64,000 nt of DNA from Paraburkholderia oxyphila NBRC 105797 (lineage in GTDB: Bacteria; Pseudomonadota; Gammaproteobacteria; Burkholderiales; Burkholderiaceae): positions 1-64,000 of the forward strand of contig NZ_BAYD01000053.1 in NCBI RefSeq assembly GCF_000685075.1, read 5' to 3'. A program made the translations under genes and the position numbers. Positions 60,165 to 64,000 of this stretch are shown here, one piece after another; position 1 is the stretch's first letter; each line of letters begins with the position of its first letter. The notes under the pieces were generated by a model, which was not told the origin of the DNA, did not search any database, and saw only the letters and a program-made list of their open reading frames with translations.

Positions 60165-61013
60165 TCAATAAGGCACGTCGCCGATGATCCCCGCGCGCTC
60201 CATCTTGCGGTGGCACGGCGGGTAGTCCATGACCGCGTAATGCTGGGTGCTGCGGTTGTCCCAGATCGCCACGCTGTCCGGCCGCCAACGCCAGCGCACC
60301 TGGTACTCGGGGATGTACGCCTGGCTGATCAGGTACTGCAGCAGTTGCGCCGCGCCCGGATTGCCGTCCTGGCCGTAGCGCACGCGCGCGGGCGTGTGAT
60401 AGTTCACGAAGTGCGTGGTGAAGCCGTTCACGAACAGCACCTTTTCGCCCGTCTCCGGGTGCGTGCGCACCACCGGATGCTCGGCGTCCGGGTATTGCGC
60501 CTTCAATGCGAGACGTTTTTCGATCGGCATGACCGCGCCGAAGCTCGCCTGGATGCTATGGCTCGCACGCAGGTCCGCGATCTCATCCTTCACGTGCTGC
60601 GGCAGGTTCTCGTAGGCGAGCACCATGTTGGCCCACATGGTGTCGCCGCCCACCGGCGGGCATTCCACGCAGCGCAGCACCGCGCCCATCGGCGGCGCGG
60701 CACGCCACGTGGCGTCGGTGTGCCAGGCGTTCTCGTAGCGGTCGTTCGGCTGCTCGGGCGTCTTGTAGATCTGCACGAGGCCCGGATGCTCGGGGTGGCT
60801 GCCGGCCACCGGATGATCCTCCAGTTCTCCGAAGCGTCTCGCGAAAGCGACGTGCTCGGCGCGCGTGATCTTCTGGTCGCGCAGGAACAGCACCTTGTGC
60901 TCGAGCAGCGCGGCCTTGATCGCTTCGAACAAACCCTCGTCGTGTACCGCATCGCCCAGATGCACGCCCACCAGTTCCGCGCCTATCGCGCAGGTCAGTT
61001 GCTCGACTCTCAT
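60165..61013 (-). CDS. TauD/TfdA-family 2-oxoglutarate-dependent dioxygenase
   Basis: 282 residues from the ATG at 61013. The iron triad is His98 and Asp100 (WHTDATW) with His258 (STQHYA), and Arg269 suits 2-oxoglutarate binding. FLRDQKITRAEH and GGDTMWANM are usual family segments. The enzyme hydroxylates a substrate with O2 and 2-oxoglutarate, often starting breakdown of sulfonates, sulfate esters, phenoxy acids or amines. Which substrate is unknown. It lies 11 bp after the quinone oxidoreductase gene. Confidence 0.9.
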   Translation of the reverse strand: MRVEQLTCAIGAELVGVHLGDAVHDEGLFEAIKAALLEHKVLFLRDQKITRAEHVAFARRFGELEDHPVAGSHPEHPGLVQIYKTPEQPNDRYENAWHTDATWRAAPPMGAVLRCVECPPVGGDTMWANMVLAYENLPQHVKDEIADLRASHSIQASFGAVMPIEKRLALKAQYPDAEHPVVRTHPETGEKVLFVNGFTTHFVNYHTPARVRYGQDGNPGAAQLLQYLISQAYIPEYQVRWRWRPDSVAIWDNRSTQHYAVMDYPPCHRKMERAGIIGDVPY

Positions 61014-61024
61014 GATGGGCGGCC

Positions 61025-62005
61025 TCAGATCGTGAAGACGGACGAGCCCGTCGTCTTGCGCGCTTCGATGTCGTGGTGCGCCTGCACGGCATCCTGCAGC
61101 GCATAACGCTGGTTGATTTCGATCTTGATGCGCCCCGCCGCGACGTGGCCGAAGATCTCCTCGGCGAGCGCGGCCTTCTCCGCGGGATCGGCGATATAGT
61201 CGGCCAGCGCGGGGCGCGTGACGTAGAGCGAGCCCTTCATCGCGAGCATCTGCGGCTCGAACGCGGGCGCCTTGCCTGAGGCCGTGCCCACGCACACGAG
61301 CAGGCCGCGGCGCTTGAGCGAGTCGAGCGACATCGCGAAGGTGTCCTGGCCGACGCTGTCGTAGACCACCGAAACGCCCACGCCATCGGTCAGCTCGCGC
61401 ACGCGCTTCGCCACGTCTTCGCTGCGGTAGAGGATCACGTGATCGCAGCCATGGGCGCGGGCGATGGCCGCTTTCTCCTCGGTCGACACGGTGCCGATCA
61501 CCTTCAGCCCGAGCAGCTTCGCCCACTGGCAGACGATCAGGCCCACGCCGCCCGCCGCCGCGTGCACGAGGATCGTCTCGCCGGCTTGCAGCGGCCAGAT
61601 ACGGCGCATGAGGTAGGCCGAGGTGAGGCCGCGCATCGTCATGGCCGCCGCCGTTTCGCAGGCGATGGCGTCGGGCAGCTTGATGAGGGGCGCCGCCGCA
61701 ATCAGCCGCTCGGTGCTGTAGGCGCCCAGCGTGTTTACGAAGCCGGTGTAGGTGACGCGATCGCCCGGCGCGACGTGGGTCACGCCCGCGCCCACCGCCT
61801 CCACCACGCCCGCGGCCTCCACGCCCATGCCCGCCGGCAGCGGCACCGGATAGAGGCCGGAGCGGAAATACGTGTCCGCGAAATTCAGGCCGACCGCTTC
61901 GTGGCGCAGCCGCACCTCGCCCGGGCCGGGCGCGCCCACGTCCACTTCTTCCCAGCGCATCACTTCCGGCGCGCCGGTCTCGTGGAACCTGATCGCATGT
62001 GCCAT
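61025..62005 (-). CDS. Quinone oxidoreductase-like (zinc-free medium-chain dehydrogenase)
   Basis: 326 residues. The NADPH motif AAAGGVGLIVCQWAKLLG and the opening MAHAIRFHETGAPEVMRWEEV fit QOR-type members of the medium-chain dehydrogenase family; the catalytic zinc ligands of alcohol dehydrogenases are absent. It reduces quinones or enones with NADPH. It is the first gene of the catabolic operon and is divergent from the LAL-type regulator. Confidence 0.9.
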   Translation of the reverse strand: MAHAIRFHETGAPEVMRWEEVDVGAPGPGEVRLRHEAVGLNFADTYFRSGLYPVPLPAGMGVEAAGVVEAVGAGVTHVAPGDRVTYTGFVNTLGAYSTERLIAAAPLIKLPDAIACETAAAMTMRGLTSAYLMRRIWPLQAGETILVHAAAGGVGLIVCQWAKLLGLKVIGTVSTEEKAAIARAHGCDHVILYRSEDVAKRVRELTDGVGVSVVYDSVGQDTFAMSLDSLKRRGLLVCVGTASGKAPAFEPQMLAMKGSLYVTRPALADYIADPAEKAALAEEIFGHVAAGRIKIEINQRYALQDAVQAHHDIEARKTTGSSVFTI

Positions 62006-62384
62006 CTTCTGTCTCCTTGTTGTTCCTGCTTGCTGCTTGACCTGTCGATATCCCGTGGCGGCGCGCGTGTTGCTGCACGGGCGGCCCCATGCATCGGGAT
62101 GGGGTGTCTGAATTCATCGTAGGACGGGACTGCGCGCCGCGCGCCCTCCTTGCAGGAGGGGGAAGCCCCTCCCATCCCGCCTTGAGCCGCTTCTGACTCG
62201 CTTCTGAGTCGATCCTTACCCGGCTGTCACCGGATTGTCAGGGATGGCACTGCCATGCCTATAATCTTCCGATCGATTGCCCGCGCCGCACGGTCCTGCC
62301 ACGCGGCGCGACCTCAAGCGCCTGCGCCGGTGTGCGCACCGTTAGATCACCTCGCCAGCCCCACGGCCTATTCCGATTCGTCAG
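62006..62384. promoter_or_regulatory. Divergent promoter region of the catabolic operon and the LAL regulator
   Basis: 379 bp without a gene. A strong promoter for the regulator is seen: -35-like TTGTCA at 62235-62240 and consensus -10 TATAAT at 62260-62265, 19 bp apart, with a perfect palindrome ATGGCA-C-TGCCAT (62244-62256) inside the spacer. Upstream lie a hairpin CCCTCCT/AGGAGGG (62144-62160) and GACTC-N6-GAGTC (62195-62210). These are candidate operator sites. Confidence 0.55.
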
Positions 62385-64000
62385 ATGACCTCCGAGAACC
62401 GCGGCGCACTGCCCGCGTATTCCGAACTCGCGCTCAAGACCACGCCGCCGCGCGCGCCGCGTCACCTGCTTGCGCGCGAGCGCCTGAATCTCGCGAGCGA
62501 GCCCTTGCGCAATCAGAGCGCGATCGTCGTGCAGGCGCCTCCCGGCTTCGGCAAGACGCTGCTGCTCGCGCAATGGCGGCGCGAGCACCTCGCGCACGGC
62601 GCCGCCGTCGCCTGGGTGTCGGCCGATGCGCACGACGACCCGCAACGCTTTTTGCACAGCCTCGTGCTCGCCGTGCGCGTGGGCGGCGCGCGCCCCGAGT
62701 TCGGGCGCACGCTGCTCGAAAGCAGCTTCGCCGCGCCCGGCGAGACCGAGGGCCTGACCGGCTGGCTCGCCGAAGTCGCGCAATCGGCGCTCGATCTCGT
62801 GCTCATCGTCGACGAAGCCGAGCGGCTCTCGCCGGTGGGCAGCGCGGCGCTGCTCTACCTGCTGCACAACGCGCCCGCGAACCTGCGCATCGTCGTGGCG
62901 GCGCGCAGCGGCTTCGAGACCGCCGTGGACGACCTGAGCGCATACGGCCAGTGCGTCTGCCTCGGGCCCGAAGCGCTGCGCTTTCGCCTCGACGAAACGC
63001 TGGCGCTCGTGCGCCGGCGCTTCGGCGACCGCGTGGACACCGACAGTTGCGCGCGCCTGCACGAGCTCACCGACGGCTGGCCGCTCGGCCTGCAGCTCGC
63101 GCTTGCCGCGATGGAAAAGAGCGGCGACCCGCGCGGCGTCATCGACGCGATGTCGGGGCAGCGAGGCGTTCAAGGCGAGCATCTGGTGAGCAGCCTGCTC
63201 GCGCGGCTTGCGCCGGACGATCTCGCGTTCCTCACGCGCCTCGCGCTCGTCGACATGCTGCATCCCGACCTGTGCCGCGCGCTGCTCGACGATCCAGAGG
63301 CCCCGGCGCAACTCGCGCGGCTCATGCGCGATACGCCCATCTTCATGATCAGCGACGGCAGCGACTGGTGCCGCCTGCATACGCTCGCCCGTGCGGCGCT
63401 CGGCGCGCGCCTGGCCGAGCTTGCGCCCGATGAGCTCGCCGGCCTGCACCGGCGCGCGATGCACTGGCTCGCCGCGCATGGGATTCATGAAGAGGCGGCA
63501 CGCCACGCGCATGCGGCCGGCGAGCGCGACGTGGCGTTCGAACTGGCGGGCCGCTCGCTCTACGGCGCGGTCATGCAGGGGCGCCTCACGGCCGCGCTCG
63601 AATGGCTCGAGCTGCTGCCCGAGGACGAGCTCGACCGGCAGCCGGACCTACGCCTCGCCGCCGCCTGGGCGCTCGCGCTCAGCGAGCGCCACGCCCAGGC
63701 CGGCCAGCTCGTGGCGCCGATGGCCGAGGCGCCCGACTGCACGCCCGAGCGGCGCTACGAATGCGCGCTCATCCTGAGCGTGGCGGCCTGGTACGCCGAC
63801 GAGCCCGACCGCTTCCTCGCGCTCCTCGCGCCGTGGCGCGAGCCGCCGCCGCTCGCTGAGCCGCGCCGGCTCCAGACGCACGCGAACCGCCTTGCGATGG
63901 CCGCGCTGCTGCAGGGCGAGCCCGCCAACGCGCGCCGCCATTTGCAGCTCACGCCACGCGGCGAGTTTGGCAAGGCGCACCGCTACGCCGCGCACTGGGG
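62385..64000 (+). CDS. LAL/MalT-type LuxR-family regulator, N-terminal part
   Basis: An open frame from the ATG at 62385 runs off the window end, at least 538 residues. An AAA/STAND-type ATPase domain is seen with Walker A APPGFGKT (51-58), a Walker B-like LVLIVDEAERL (near 139-149), and the sensor region VVAARSGFETAV. Then come MalT-like helical segments (LTDGWPLGLQLALAAMEKSG, LHRRAMHWLAAHGIHEEAARHAHAAGE) of the tetratricopeptide-like part. The C-terminal LuxR helix-turn-helix must lie beyond the window. It is divergent from the dioxygenase/BKACE operon and likely activates it on binding an inducer. Confidence 0.85.
   Translation, partial: MTSENRGALPAYSELALKTTPPRAPRHLLARERLNLASEPLRNQSAIVVQAPPGFGKTLLLAQWRREHLAHGAAVAWVSADAHDDPQRFLHSLVLAVRVGGARPEFGRTLLESSFAAPGETEGLTGWLAEVAQSALDLVLIVDEAERLSPVGSAALLYLLHNAPANLRIVVAARSGFETAVDDLSAYGQCVCLGPEALRFRLDETLALVRRRFGDRVDTDSCARLHELTDGWPLGLQLALAAMEKSGDPRGVIDAMSGQRGVQGEHLVSSLLARLAPDDLAFLTRLALVDMLHPDLCRALLDDPEAPAQLARLMRDTPIFMISDGSDWCRLHTLARAALGARLAELAPDELAGLHRRAMHWLAAHGIHEEAARHAHAAGERDVAFELAGRSLYGAVMQGRLTAALEWLELLPEDELDRQPDLRLAAAWALALSERHAQAGQLVAPMAEAPDCTPERRYECALILSVAAWYADEPDRFLALLAPWREPPPLAEPRRLQTHANRLAMAALLQGEPANARRHLQLTPRGEFGKAHRYAAHW

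Noticed and set aside
62255..63433. Plus-strand frame of 392 codons overlapping the LAL regulator
   Set aside because: Out of phase with the clear ATPase-containing frame that starts at 62385 and lacks any domain; composition is Arg/Ala only.

Overview
The window looks like chromosomal DNA of a Burkholderiaceae species, probably Paraburkholderia or a close relative. It is GC-rich and gene-dense, with Burkholderia-type trimeric porins, a proteobacterial iolC/iolJ-type fusion, and a patatin/acetoacetate decarboxylase pair. No rRNA, tRNA or CRISPR array was recognised. Almost everything from 4 kb to 62 kb is on the minus strand.

Left end (1-4.3 kb), an accessory island. A cut IS5-family transposase is followed by an orphan type VI secretion (T6SS) cargo cassette: two tandem PAAR-like proteins sharing a C-terminal domain, a protein of unknown function, a GH24 muramidase without signal peptide, and an overlapping exported LprI-like small protein, the likely immunity protein. 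A strong terminator and a headless DNA methyltransferase fragment separate it from chromosome-like DNA that begins with a LysR gene.

4.3-23.8 kb, cyclitol catabolism. A LysR/SnoaL-like divergent pair is followed by a long minus-strand inositol operon: TIM-barrel isomerase (IolI-like), sugar ABC transporter (binding protein, ATPase, permease), iolC fused to DUF2090, iolD, iolE, iolB, a porin and iolG. A divergent LacI regulator separates it from a second block: a membrane di-iron oxygenase, a Rieske ferredoxin, its reductase and a second TIM-barrel protein. This block resembles the rhizobial rhizopine genes mocDEF. A near-identical imperfect palindrome occurs in front of both blocks, which suggests a single regulon for taking up methylated or aminated inositols, unmasking them and feeding them into the inositol pathway.

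23.9-33 kb: a secreted propeller-like protein, a small membrane protein, a GNAT acetyltransferase, and the K+ pump operon kdpFABC with a 31-residue membrane peptide ahead of it and an unusually long KdpC. kdpDE is not present. A stray kdpA 3' end lies in the opposite orientation just upstream.

33-46 kb: a tightly coupled six-gene operon joining an RND efflux pump (adaptor, pump, outer-membrane channel) to pqiABC; a SYLF lipoprotein; a receiver-only regulator; and patatin plus acetoacetate decarboxylase.

46-53.4 kb: a PAS histidine kinase with a FixJ-type regulator, then a cytoplasmic DMSO-reductase-family complex that best fits the sulfite dehydrogenase SoeABC.

53.6-64 kb: a BON-domain protein, a porin, and a catabolic operon of unknown substrate (MFS transporter, two SDRs, an alpha/beta hydrolase, a BKACE enzyme, a TauD/TfdA dioxygenase and a quinone oxidoreductase). 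It is divergent from a large LAL/MalT-type regulator that runs off the right end.
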